Shown here: in pieces, positions 35,391-46,633 of the stretch
Numbering within the stretch: position 1 is the first letter of the stretch
Layout of the letters: each line of letters begins with the position of its first letter
Assembly (NCBI GenBank): GCA_002633005.1
Contig: NMRA01000272.1
Location: 303,396 to 367,395 of the forward strand
Reading direction: 5' to 3'
Source of the DNA: Phoronis australis
Taxonomy: Eukaryota > Phoronida > Phoronidae
Length of the DNA: 64,000 bases
Notes under the pieces: generated by a model
Seen by the model: the letters and a program-made list of their open reading frames with translations, nothing else
What the model was told of the DNA's origin: nothing
The model's database searches: none
Position numbers and translations under genes: made by a program

Positions 35391-38300
35391 ATGGGTCAAC
35401 ATGTTCTGAAAAAAGTTGGTGACCTTTGCTCAAAGCATGGCTTATTTAAAGAGATTCCTGTCGGCGAAAACAGATGGTCTGTACTGTATGGCCCCTTAGG
35501 TGCATTGCTGAGGCGAAATTTGATCGAAGAGTGGTAATTTCGAAGACTTACAGTGCTACATTACACGAGACTCACCTACTGTCACTAGTGTAACTAGGAC
35601 ACTGTTTCGTGTTTCGTGAACTCGGAATTTTGCTTAATCTCTAGATCGTGTATGCGAACGCATACGTGATCTTGAGTTTAAGCTGGATAATTAGGAAGTT
35701 CACGCACAGCATCTCAACTGACGCAGTAGAGACGGTATTCATCCATATGCCGGAAGGTTTTCAGCAAATTATGCCTCACACTGATTCACCAACTTCATGT
35801 TGCTTTGTATTTATAATGGCGTAGAGCCAAAGGAGCTGTACGTGAACACGTGAACTTGGAATAGGCAAGGCTACTTGACAAGTTCACTCAAATAATCACG
35901 TTCATGTTCATAAAAATTTGCACTGCACGTTACATGTGAATAAACATGCACCATGCAGCTTTTAATATGGGGGGGCTCGAATTTCTGGCAATGTGGACCT
36001 TTTGTTGACAAAAAAGTAGTGGGACTAAAAAAACAGGGTACCACCTTCAGAACTGTGTGTCTACGCCTTTTTACTGAACTGTTGTCTCGTTTTCTCGGAG
36101 GTCTCTCAGAGGTGGACCTTTTTGCCCACTTCTCCAATGGGGGGGGGGGTGGGCTCATTCGAGCCCCCTGAGCCCCCCTGGGTGCACGCATGATAAAATA
36201 ATGTCAGTTTTAACCAACCTTTTCAACTACGGGCAATCAGTTTCATCAAACAATAATCGATTTAGCCATTCACATTCCTCTGGTTCAGCGACACAAGTTA
36301 CGGCTATATTAGAAAATAATAATTATTACAGAAATTCTTTTTACCGAACAAAAATTACATTTTTTGCCTTAAAGAATATTCAATTTCAAGTTCACGCATA
36401 CACGATCTTGAGATTAAGCAGGATTCCAAGTTCACGCACACCACAGGACTGGAACAAATGCTCTCGCAATCAAATTTTTTTCAAACAGTCCTTCGTTTAG
36501 TTGGCCAAATTGGTAATTTTTCCATTTTTTCACTGCTCGCACCACGGGATATGACATCATGTGATGATCTGGGTAGAAAGTGAGTAAAACAAAACCTTGT
36601 AGAAAATTAATGGCATTGAAAGCTGTTTTCTTCCTTGAAATAAGCTTATTTGGTTAGTGGAAGGAATGCCGTTAGTACGTTATTCCACTGTTAATGCTCG
36701 GGAAGCAATCCACTGTTGTTCTTTTTTCGCAAGATTACGCATAGTTCACAGCAAATTACCAACAGCGACTGCACCCTATTAGTAGTTTTGAGTACATTTT
36801 TACCAGTGAACTGAAATTCAGAGGAAAACTTGCTTTGGTAAAGTTGTGATCATCTCCCAAAAGATGCCACTTTACAGACTCAAAATTCAGGCAAATGACA
36901 CGTGCATGTGTCACAAGGGTACTGATTTGAAATTGACGTCTGACTTTTCTTAGTTATGGAAGTGAAGTAAAAATGATGTTCATCAGATTGTGTTTCTTTT
37001 AGGTGTCATTTGAATGTCTGAGTTGCAAAAACCAAATTGTTTACTAGGTGTGCCCTGGCATTCATTCATGTGTAGCTAGCTTGTAAGACGAAGCACAGCT
37101 AGTGAGCGATGTGGGTAAAAAGTTCGCAATTTAAGTAGTTCAATTTTTCATCTCGCCACAACTTTATTTGTGGACCTTTGACAATGAAATTTACATCAAA
37201 ATGCATACGTTTTTGCAACTCCAACTTACAAATGACACCTAACCTTGATGTTACCAGATTTTCAACATATTATTGAGCATTTTTAAATTGGTAACAAACC
37301 TATGCCTTCTGTCAAACATCAATTTTGGGTTTTGGTCACTTATTCCATAGGTGGATTCAGGGAGGTCAAGGGTGTCCGGACCCACTTTTTCCCCTTGATT
37401 TTAGTGATATCAAATCTAGAATTTTCAAATTGTTGACTTGGACCATCCTTTTTAAAAAATCCTTGATCTGATCCCCCTTTTAAATAATCCTGGATCCGCC
37501 CCTGTATTCTTATAAAATCAGTCTAATCTTGTTCATTGCTCAGGTTAGAAAGGAAGGATTTCTGGGCTTGAGACCTTGCCCATTTAGTTGATGGCCACTG
37601 TGGGTTAGTTTTAGTTGCGAAGAGAGTATGGCCATGGAGATGGGACTAAAATTTAGACAAAAGACAAGAACAGGATGATGTTGTTTTGGAAGTATGTACT
37701 TCTAACCATGGTTAGTAGCGCTTTTTAAGCGTGTGTTACTAATTCAGCGTGACGAAGATGATGTGCATCTTGAGAATCGCATAAATTGAAAAGATTCGCC
37801 TATCAGTATGTATTAAAGACACTGGCCCCAAAAAGCAGTGGACCGGTGCTTGGTATGGGTATATTAAAATAGTATTTGTGCCTTTAGAAACTCAATTAAA
37901 AGACATTAAACAAAGGCTATGTGATTGAATTATGCTACCCTGCACTGTAGTCTTAAATAGTTTAAATATATTGATATCAAATTTGAGTAGTTTAAAATAT
38001 TAACATGTTTCTTCGCAGGTGGCAATGGACAATTACAAGACAGAATAATGTTTACAGTGTTGAAGCTTCAAGTACATGTCACTGTTCTTCAGGTTCTGCT
38101 ATGTTGTGTTTGAACTCGCTTACATTCCAAGGTTAGTTTAATTTTAAATTTTTTCTATTATTGTTGTCAAATATATACATCGCATCGTTTCCAAAATGTC
38201 TCTGCTGTACTTATTTGGTAGGATTATTGTTATAAAATTTTGTTTTAGTCTGGACTAAACCGTTTGTATGAACATTAGTAATTGTTGTTGTCATTATTAT

Positions 38301-41300
38301 TTGATAGTGTATATGTCAAGTCAGTTCACCACAATGTTGACTCCATGTTTGAACTTTGTCATTGCTGACTTCGTTTTCAAGGTACTGGACAGGCAGAAGT
38401 TTCAAAGGCAGTGAGACAAGATGCACCGTTTGGTGTAGCCCAGCTAAGGAAATGTCAAATAAGCGATTGTAACCATAAAACCAAACTTCCCCAAGAGCTC
38501 ATCAGGTAACCATTATCACACTAGATCACTGAAGCAGAAATTGAAAACTGGCACCAATCATGTATATCATTCTGAAAGCCTGTGATCGTACCAGCAATGC
38601 CTGTTTGTTTTATATTAAATCAAAGGAAAATGATGAAAAGAGATTAGTGTTTAATTAAATCGTACTGGTGTCTTTCACCTGTTAATTAACTGGTCAAATT
38701 TGAAATGTTGCCTGGTCAGTCTAAAGATGCTTATACAATGCTTAGTCATCGCATTGCTCGGCCTATGGGTTTGTATGTAAATGAACTCGGGGGTTCGCTT
38801 CATGAAATTTTTTGGTCTTAACTCAGACCGAAATCAGGCCAACTTTAGGCTGACAATTAGCCAGCTACTGAGTAAGGTAAAGATTGGTCTAAATAACCAA
38901 AATTGCCTTCTTTGTATAAAATGTTGAAGAACAAGTTTTACAACCTATTGACTCCAAACAATGTCAAATTGAAGATTGCCTGCTTTGAATTCGAGAACCA
39001 GTAAAGGACAGCAGAGACAATATAGTGCGACCTACCTGCACATCTACCAGTCATACCAGGGTCTTCTCAAGTAAATGAGACCACAATTACATCCAAAATG
39101 TTGTAAATAAATCCTTAATTATAGTTTCAAGATCAATATTATATTTGAAACTGGATTTTGCACATCACCTTGCTTAGTTTTGTGGATACGCAACAGTTGG
39201 TGAAAGCAGTATCCTCTCCTATGTCAAAAACCAACTAATTTGGGACGGACTAAAAACCAAGTTACTTAGTGTTCGTGAAACCGTCTTTTCTGAATTTTCG
39301 TCTTCGGTCTTAACTTAGCCTGAATTTCGGTCTTAACCTAGAAAAATTTTTGTTTTAAATCTTATTTCACTTTTCACGGAACAGCCCCTGGTCCTAATTC
39401 AGTTTCTGTCGTCATTGCTTCTAATTTGACTTTGCGTTTTGCAGATTTTGACAAGTTGTAATTTGCAATTTTCTATTCTCATGCAATGTATTTGAGAGAA
39501 ATATCCTTTTTAAGTTTCCCTTTCACAGATTGATCTGTGTACTGCAGGTGTGCGGATGAAACCCTCATGAGTTTGTCATACTTCACAACAACATCCTCGA
39601 TGAACCAGGACTTTGACTATTGGCAGCGTGTTCGACTTAAATGGTGGAAACGGGTAACAACTTTTAGGAGTTATGAACCTGGAGTAATTGCTACGCATGT
39701 ACTTGTGTGAAGAAAATGTATTTTACTTTGAGTTATAATCCATACATTCTATTAACATTTCTTAATAGTCAGAATAAATTTAGGACTCCATAAAGACTGT
39801 TTTCTACAATATCCATAGAAATTAAGGACTATTAATCTTGTGTCTAATTTGTCTCCTTTTCAGTATGCTTGTTCACCGGCCCAATTTTCTATTGTCAATG
39901 TTGATCACTGCGACAAGGCACTGCAGAAGGTAGCCATACAGTACAAGTGTCCATGGGGTCCAGTATCTATTGAAACTATTACTCATCATAAATCATTACA
40001 GCAGGTATATTTATTGTGTAAATGTTGATAATATTACCCTAAAGTCTCACCAGTTTTATTCACAATATGGCCGACAAGCGAAGTTTTATTTTACAATTTG
40101 TTTCGCGAAACATGCGCTCACCATCAAACAAAGACTTGGAAAAATTGTGGGCATTCGCAACAATGTTAGATGCCTTTGAAAAAATGATATTTTTGGCAAT
40201 TATTTTTGTCTGAAATTAGTGAGATTTATCCATACCATGCTGTGCTTCGATATTTGGTATGGTCATTTCTCAAACATTTGTGATACTAATAGTCGGTGCA
40301 TCATCCCTGAAGCACAGCATTTCTGTCTAATAGTTTGTACAGTAGATGTCTGAGGAAAAAAAATTCATACACATATCAGTTAGCTCTGGTCGATCCTGAA
40401 TAAATTCATGCTTGTGCGTACAGTTATTAAAACAAAAAGAACTGTCAAGGACATTGATGAAACCTGCCAATGCCGGTTTGAGATACAGTAAGTGAAAAGC
40501 AATCTGTGACTTGCACTTTTTTATTTCTTCAATATGATACAAAAACATTTGAGTAATGTTTTGCCAATCAGTGATACACAATTAGGCCAACAGTTGGAGG
40601 TTCACTAACGTGTTCTTAGCCTGTTGAACACAACAAATAAGGATGAGTGAGATAAATTTGTCAGGCTGAGACCACTTTTCATCTGGGATATGTACAAGTT
40701 GAGAACAGTCTTATAATAGCAAGTGGTCTATAGATCGAGTGTACATTACCCTGATGGAACATGGGTTGGTATCTGCGCTATGTTACAGAATAAACTTGTA
40801 CTGGTCTAGGTGAGGGTGAGACACTGTTTAGCGTACGGACGCATACAAATTCTGTTCAGTTCTCTATCCAATAGTGGGGTTATGTACGTGTTATGCACGT
40901 AGTGCAAACTCAGTGGTTACACCCAAGAACACAGATTGGCCCCCCAATGGTGAGCCTCTGTAAACACTGTCTGAGGATTATCTCATGTCCGAGTCCAAAA
41001 CTCTGCAGGTCGGACCAATTCATATGGTGAACAAATGGTGCAAATAGTAAGGACCAGAAATCAGACACTTTGTGCGGACTCTTTTCATTTATCAAAGTAT
41101 TCATTTGTCAGCCATTGTATTGTTCTTCCTCTAGAACATATCTGGCATTCATTATATATTTATCTAAGGTCTAAATTCGTTATTGAGTGTTATAAATCGT
41201 ATCCTGTCTTTCACAGGAACAGGGTTCTGATGAGCTGGCATTCCCTGTTGTAATCCATTCATGTACGTCACTAGAAACCTGCTTGTTTGTATATTTGGTT

Positions 41301-44300
41301 GATTGTTTTGAAGAAAAAGCACCGCTGTCTTCTCAGGTGAGCAAAACATTAGGAGTGCATTGAATAACGTAGAAAATAAATCTGGAACTAAATAAGGCGA
41401 TCCAGATCCTCCCAAGCATACTATTTTTTCACGAAATGTAAAATATAAATAGGTAAATAAAACAACAAGAATGGATCAACTGAAATTTTCGGATATAATA
41501 ATGTCCTTCGTCAACATAAACAGAAATAAAGTAAAATCAAACACTATATGACAATTGACATTTAAGATGTGGCGATCTTTTTGATATTGTAGAACAAGCT
41601 TGGGTCAATACTTGTATAAAGTTGAAAAATGGCTGCCACAAGTTGCGTGCTGGAATATGTAAAGCGTAAATATGTATTGAGGATGAATGTAAATGAGATA
41701 TATCTTGAGCAGCAACACTTATCTACCAGAAGGTCCTCACAAATACGTGTAAAAACTGTAAAGGGTGAACAGTGGTATAAACAATTAAAGGACATGGACT
41801 CAAATAAACAAAAAAATCATGTTTAATGTGATAATGGTTGAGTCTGGTTATACATTGAAAAGTACTTGCAAGTTACGTTGAGCAAAGGTGGCTGAGCATT
41901 TTTTTCTTAACATCGTTAAAAGAATGCAAATACTCAAATACTCTCTTAACTGATTCGTTCATGCATTTATTGTTCAAGTGTATTTTTGATAGATTGATAT
42001 ACGTTCTTGACCTTCATTGCATTGAGGTACTACTTTTTGTAATCGAAGTAATTGTGTTGTGAAACTGTTCCAATTCGGTATTTTTGCATCTGATCAGGTG
42101 TTCAGGTTTCACCATCGATTGGCCCCTTATAAAGTTGCCGTGACTACGCTTAACAGGAATTCTAGTGAACTCCACCTAGTGGCAGAGCACATAGTCAGGG
42201 AATTGAGACTTGGTGGTGTATCGGTGTTGAACTGTACAGATACCTCTCCACATCTAGAGCAACAGTTTGCAAGGTACTTTTTATGCTTATGCATGTCATG
42301 GTATTGTCTCCTTCTCTTCTGGGCATCATTACAGACATTAACGAAGTCAGGGCATTCTTCAAATCTTGAAAAGATGCACCTGGACGCAGTTTTAGTTTTC
42401 TTTGCATCTTCTTCGGTATCCACCAGGCTCTGTTTTGTGATGGATTTTCATATGATTTTGCAGGGATTGGACACTGTTTACCTATTTGCACACATAACCG
42501 AAGAATGCTGTGCACTCAAGTGGCAATTTGCTATTTGCGTTGCTTCCTTTAGTGAGAATGGTAGAAGCATTGAGCATCCTTTGTAGTGTTATCGTGCACC
42601 GTCATTGCACAACATTGGTTTTGTTTTGAAGTGCTACATTATTTTGCACTAATAAGTGCTGTAGAGATGGTTCTGCGCAACGACAGCGCATATCACTACC
42701 AAGACAGGTGGACAAACATCTAAGCACTGCTCATGCTAAAGAGATGGGTCAAAGTCAATGTGCACTAATATAATTAGCTTTCAAGTTTGTTTATCCACCA
42801 TAAAACTGACCAATGCAAAGTAGCATTTATCTGAGTCCGCGGAAACCAATAGTTATTCTGATATTGCGGCAACATGGTGAAATACACCTCAACACTAGAT
42901 GGCGATCGGTAGACAGTGTCCTGCATTCTTGTTTGGACTTAATGCTGTGGGATATTTCCCAGTACTTGTTTTTTGTTAATTCTTTGTGACAATCATGCAG
43001 TCAAATTTGCATTGTTGGGCGGTGTGATATTCGCTATTTATGTTTTGGGAGCTGGTTAAAATTTTGGACCACATATTATTAATAACAAATTTGCAACACT
43101 GGAATTGTCTGATGGCTTCGTGGGATACTATACACCAATTGAAACCTAATCTGTGTATGAGCAGACAGATATGCCAGAAATTATATCGTAACACCTGCTA
43201 GGTGTCGCTAGCAAGTTGTGATATTTCAGTGCACGTAGACATTGCTAATCTCATGCATAGAAAATATATTACACAGTTGGTGGTCCGTGAATTATATGTT
43301 TTACCTTAGCTGGAGTGCAACAAATTTATGTCAGAATTTAGTGCATTGCCCTAGGGGTGTGCTTAACAATCATGCATGCATCAATAATTTATTTCACAAA
43401 ACCACTCTCTAGCTCAGAAATAATTCCCAAAATTGTCAGTGTTCATGAGATGAACACTTTTATGTGACACAGAGTAAGTGAGCAACCAAGTCACGTGTGA
43501 ATTTTTTTGTTTCAGTTTTGATGAAAAAGGAGTTAATTTCACAGTTATAATCAACGAGGAATCGATGAGCAGCGGAGTTCTAAAACTTAGGAACAGGGAT
43601 ACAGCTATTGAGGTATGAGCTGTGTGTACTACCACCTTTAGAACCATGGCAATGAATTTAGAGGCTGTGAAAATGAGGAGTTATTTCTAGGTTTTTTACA
43701 ATTTTAGAGAAGGCCTAATGGAGTTCCTAGCTTCTCCAGGCAATTGTGCCACCATATTTTTTTAGTTTGACTTTGTTTCGTTGTTCATCCTTACAAACTG
43801 CTGAACCCCTCCTGACACGGATTGGATTTTGCTAATTTTTGTTTGACTGGCACTAAGCCCACACTTAGTTTTGAGTCTAGTAGTGTCGCTCACACTAGTG
43901 CATGGAAATGTTGGAAAAACTGAACATCCTTTGTCTTTGCCATGTTGAGTAAATGAACTGGTTTTAGAAAGAGCTTTTTCAAGAATTATCCATCACTGTG
44001 TTTGCACATTAGCAAAATTTGCTCAATATTTCAAAAAATCATGTCAGCTTGCTTTTTGGTGAATTCACCCTAGAATTTGTATATGGTATTGGCAGTGTTA
44101 AAACCAGAGTGTACTAAACTCACCATGCTACCTAACACCATCAAGGCAACACTCCTCGGCATGTTGATTAGACTTGCTCACTTTGAACAGCTACATTTGA
44201 ATTATTTCACACACTCCAGCAGGACCACACCTCATTTAGTGTAAACTGAAGCTTACTAATCTCAAAAGCAAAGCTTAATTTTTGGACTTAGAAAACTTAC

Positions 44301-45272
44301 TAGACAAGAGCAACGCTACTAGGTGCCACAGTCAACTGCCCTATTCACACCAAGAACATGTATGCCAATTTTCACAATCATCCTTAGAGTGATTTGGTTG
44401 ATAGAGGAGCTGATGCCAAAAACAGTAAAAATGGTCGCTAGATGGCGCAAAATATGTCAAATCTATCCCAAAATGGGAAAATGTTGACAGTTTCCTCAAT
44501 AAAAAGTTATTTCCAAAATTTCATAGAAAATCTGTCGAGGAACTTCAGAGAAACAGAGGAAAATGGAAAAAAATGAAATTGCGACTAGGGGGCACAGCAT
44601 TGGTCGGATCAGTCTGAAAACTGTCGCCGCCTGTTGTCAACTTCATATCATTTGCTAAATTTAGTTAAAATCCTGCAGTGGGTTTAGCACATACAGCTAT
44701 GGGCGCAAAAAAACTGCCACTGGGAGGCACCAAAGTAGTTAAAGTCGTCGGAAAATCGTCAACTGTCCTCTTCACACTAAATATGCCAATTTTCACAATC
44801 ATCCTTAAAGTGGTTTGGTTGATAGAGGGGTGGATGCAAAAAAACTCGAAAACAGTAAAAATGGCCACTAGGTGGTGCAAAATGCTTCGAATCTGTTCGA
44901 AAACGGGGACGATAGCATCGTCTTACTAATTGATGCCTATTTGCCAAATTTCACAAAAACCCGTTGAAGAGGCTTGAAGATACAGATAAACGTAAAAAAC
45001 TAAATTGCCACTATGAGGCACACCGGTAGTCGGATGAGGGTGCATAAAAAATAGCCTCTCAGCAATCTGTAAGAGACGTATGTCAAGAAAATGGATTACC
45101 GTCATCATCTAAGGTTGACCAACTGAGCAACATAATGTTGAAAAGTTTGAGGAAAAATGTATTTCCTTAAAGTTTACTGTTGACGTTTTCAGGACTCGTT
45201 TTCTTTCCTTTTCAGGAAGCTGTCCATATTTCAAAACTGCCAGAGAAAATTAACAAGTATCTGGGGAGCTGA
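35391..45272 (+). CDS. POLG2: Mitochondrial DNA polymerase accessory subunit (POLG2)
   Basis: Nine exons: 35391-35533, 38019-38131, 38382-38505, 39548-39653, 39864-40004, 41217-41336, 42098-42273, 43516-43612, 45216-45272. The total is 1077 nt, 358 aa, all phases matching. The protein is the processivity factor of polymerase gamma and has a class II aminoacyl-tRNA-synthetase fold. Diagnostic stretches are YGPLGALLRRNLIEEWW (residues 33-49), PFGVAQLRKC, YWQRVRLKWWKRYACSPAQFS, and a C-terminal anticodon-binding-like domain from about residue 250 (HHRLAPYKVAV; FDEKGVNFTVII; GVLKLRNRDTAIEEAVHISKL). It is much shorter than human POLG2 (485 aa) and near the fly protein. The N-terminal extension and part of the segment between EWW and PFGVAQL are missing. 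No obvious presequence: the N-terminus MGQHVLKKVGDLCSKHG is basic and may act as an uncleaved signal. Confidence 0.93.
35611..35711 (+). mobile_element. Palindromic short element of the GTGAACT family
   Basis: The left arm GTGAACTCGGAATTTTGCTT..CTAGATCGTGTATGC pairs with the right arm GCATACGTGATCTTGAGTTTAAGC..GAAGTTCACGCAC, so the two inverted ends lie back to back. The arms match the ends of the longer elements at 35841-36440 and 63029-63396. It lies in POLG2 intron 1, about 80 bp from exon 1. Confidence 0.65.
35722..35800 (+). repeat. Dispersed repeat with GTAGAGACGGT box, copy 2
   Basis: GTAGAGACGGTATTCATCC and CCATATGCCGGAAGGTTTTC..AATTATGCCTCACACTGATT match 33780-33890 in order and orientation. 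It lies in POLG2 intron 1 between two transposon-like elements. Confidence 0.55.
35841..36440 (+). mobile_element. Terminal-inverted-repeat element (GTGAACTTGG ends), interrupted
   Basis: The left end is ACGTGAACTTGGAATAGG and the right end TTGAGATTAAGCAGGATTCC, then AAGTTCACGCAC. An inner block AAGTTCACTCAAATAATCACG is shared with 63029-63396, proving common origin. About 245 bp in the middle (35947-36191) belong to another element and are absent from the 63-kb copy, so this is a nested insertion. No ORF of its own. Confidence 0.65.
35947..36191 (+). mobile_element. GGGGGCTCGAA-ended element inserted in another element
   Basis: The ends are inverted: TGCACCATGCAGC...GGGGGGGCTCGAA on the left and TTCGAGCCCCCTGAGCCCCC...GGGTGCACGCA on the right. 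Inner blocks TTGTCTCGTTTTC and GGACCTTTTTGCCCAC recur, in the opposite orientation, at 55938-56172, and loosely at 62437-62690. It lies inside the element at 35841-36440. Confidence 0.65.
37350..37504 (+). mobile_element. Small MITE with GGCGGATCCAGG-type ends
   Basis: The left end AGGTGGATTCAGGGAGGTC and right end AATAATCCTGGATCCGCCCCTG are imperfect inverted repeats about 150 bp apart. The interior is T-rich, with CCCCTTGATTTTAG and ATCCTTGATCTGATCCCC. The GGCGGATCCAGG terminus is common in animal hAT-like MITEs. It lies in POLG2 intron 1. Confidence 0.55.
38789..39391 (+). repeat. Possible inverted-repeat element in POLG2 intron 3
   Basis: Near the left, GGTCTTAACTCAGACCGAAATCAGGCC; near the right, GCCTGAATTTCGGTCTTAACC: inverted copies about 500 bp apart. 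TTCATGAAA and TTTCACGGAACAG flank them. Between them is AT-rich sequence without ORFs. Element boundaries are not clear. Confidence 0.4.
44303..45052 (+). mobile_element. ACAAGAGCAAC element with CTCF-like boxes, copy T2
   Basis: It starts at GACAAGAGCAACGC and contains five repeat units, each with a degenerate CCACTAGGGGGC box: 44435 TCGCTAGATGGCGC, 44582 CGACTAGGGGGCAC, 44716 GCCACTGGGAGGCAC, 44864 GCCACTAGGTGGTGC, 45007 GCCACTATGAGGCAC. Spacings are 147, 134, 148 and 143 bp. Unit 1 matches unit 4 better than its neighbours, and unit 2 matches unit 5, so there is a three-unit higher-order period of about 427 bp. It stops at GGGTGCATAAAAAA, part of the tail seen in copies T1 and T3. It lies in the last POLG2 intron. 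Confidence 0.7.
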
Positions 45273-45616
45273 GTGAAAAGACGCATTAATGCTTCATAGC
45301 AATATTTTATTAAGTCTTTTATCTCCCTAGTCAAAGAGCTATACAACTGTTCAGCTAATCGTACAAGCACTAATTCTAACCAATTATGAGAATTCCTCCA
45401 CTTCTTTCAAATGGTAAACAGAAAATATTGTCAAGTTTATTCCAGTGAAATGTTGGGCAAGAACACAAAACAAATACCTTGGTATGTACAGGTAGTTGGA
45501 AATCGACCAACTGAGTAAAAACAAAGCATCTTTAAGTCATTTGGCAGAAAGAACATACCTTTCAGGATTTGTTTATCAGTTATATGGAATTTCAGCATTC
45601 TGTGTTGCCTTGAGCA

Positions 45617-45622
45617 AATAAA
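45617..45622 (+). terminator. Candidate POLG2 poly(A) signal AATAAA
   Basis: It is the first canonical AATAAA after the POLG2 stop, 345 bp downstream, in an A-rich setting. It implies a short 3' UTR, ending about 1 kb from the stop codon of the opposing KDELR gene. Not confirmed by transcript data. Confidence 0.45.
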
Positions 45623-45639
45623 ACAAAAATATAAAACAT

Positions 45640-46633
45640 TGGCATTTTACAGCCTTCCTCACCGACTAAATTTGGTATGTGGAAAAACTAAAGGTATGTT
45701 TTGCTCAGATTTAAGTCAATACACAAATATATAGTTGAAGCCAACAATCTTTTGGATTTTGTGTCTGCAACACAAATAACAGTTGAATACTTGCAACAAA
45801 CCATTCAATCTATCATATCTTGGTCCAATGGGGTATCCCATGTTCTCGTTGACGTGTACCCAGTAACAAAACCATTGCGTATAGTCACATTTACATGTAC
45901 ACTAACATAATTTACACTTGTGCTACACAGGATAAGTGTAAAAGATCCCTTCAACAGCTTGCATGCAGTTTGCACTTAATGGTTGCCCAATCATAAAATC
46001 AACTCAGCCAAGTTGATGTACAAGGTCCTCACTGGACAAACATACAAACTGTGTTGTGTTTTCACATCCTAATCTTGCGTTGCGTCAATTCACAGAGACA
46101 AGCACAGCTGCACATTATTTTAACTTGCTGACGATGTCGCTATCATTTTTACAACAAAGGAATAAAACTATACACCGCTATGTAATCATATGTCTTGTAA
46201 AGCAGAAAAAGCTTCGGCTTTTCAAACATGGCTCAAGATTTTCAAAACATGAAGCACTGTGTGTGAATGCACGTGGGCAGAACTGGGAGCTTTAAATAGT
46301 GGAAAGTAATAGAAATGTGAGAGCAAGCACTGAATGTTTTTCTAAGAAACCATAGCACCAATGAAACATTCCATTGCAAACATTCAGGTATAAACCCTAA
46401 GACCATTGAGAATTGCTGGTTACAAAGCGTGCACAGGTTGCTGTTGTACTTTCTGACATCTGACAAAACACATGAATGCAATAATAACCCATTACACATA
46501 TTTACAAGCGCTACATCCAAGTATGACTGATCGTAAACTCCAGTTGTTGTCATACATCAACCATCACGATAGTTGGCAGAGGTCCATATCAAAGAATAAC
46601 TGTTATCTGCACACCATGTCCCTTCTAGTTTAT
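45640..46633. other. Spacer between convergent POLG2 and KDELR
   Basis: No exons or recognisable repeats. It probably contains the 3' UTR of KDELR on the minus strand. A TTTATT at 46629-46634 gives AATAAA on the minus strand but overlaps the KDELR stop codon, so it is unlikely to be the working signal. The true end of that transcript is unresolved. Confidence 0.4.
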
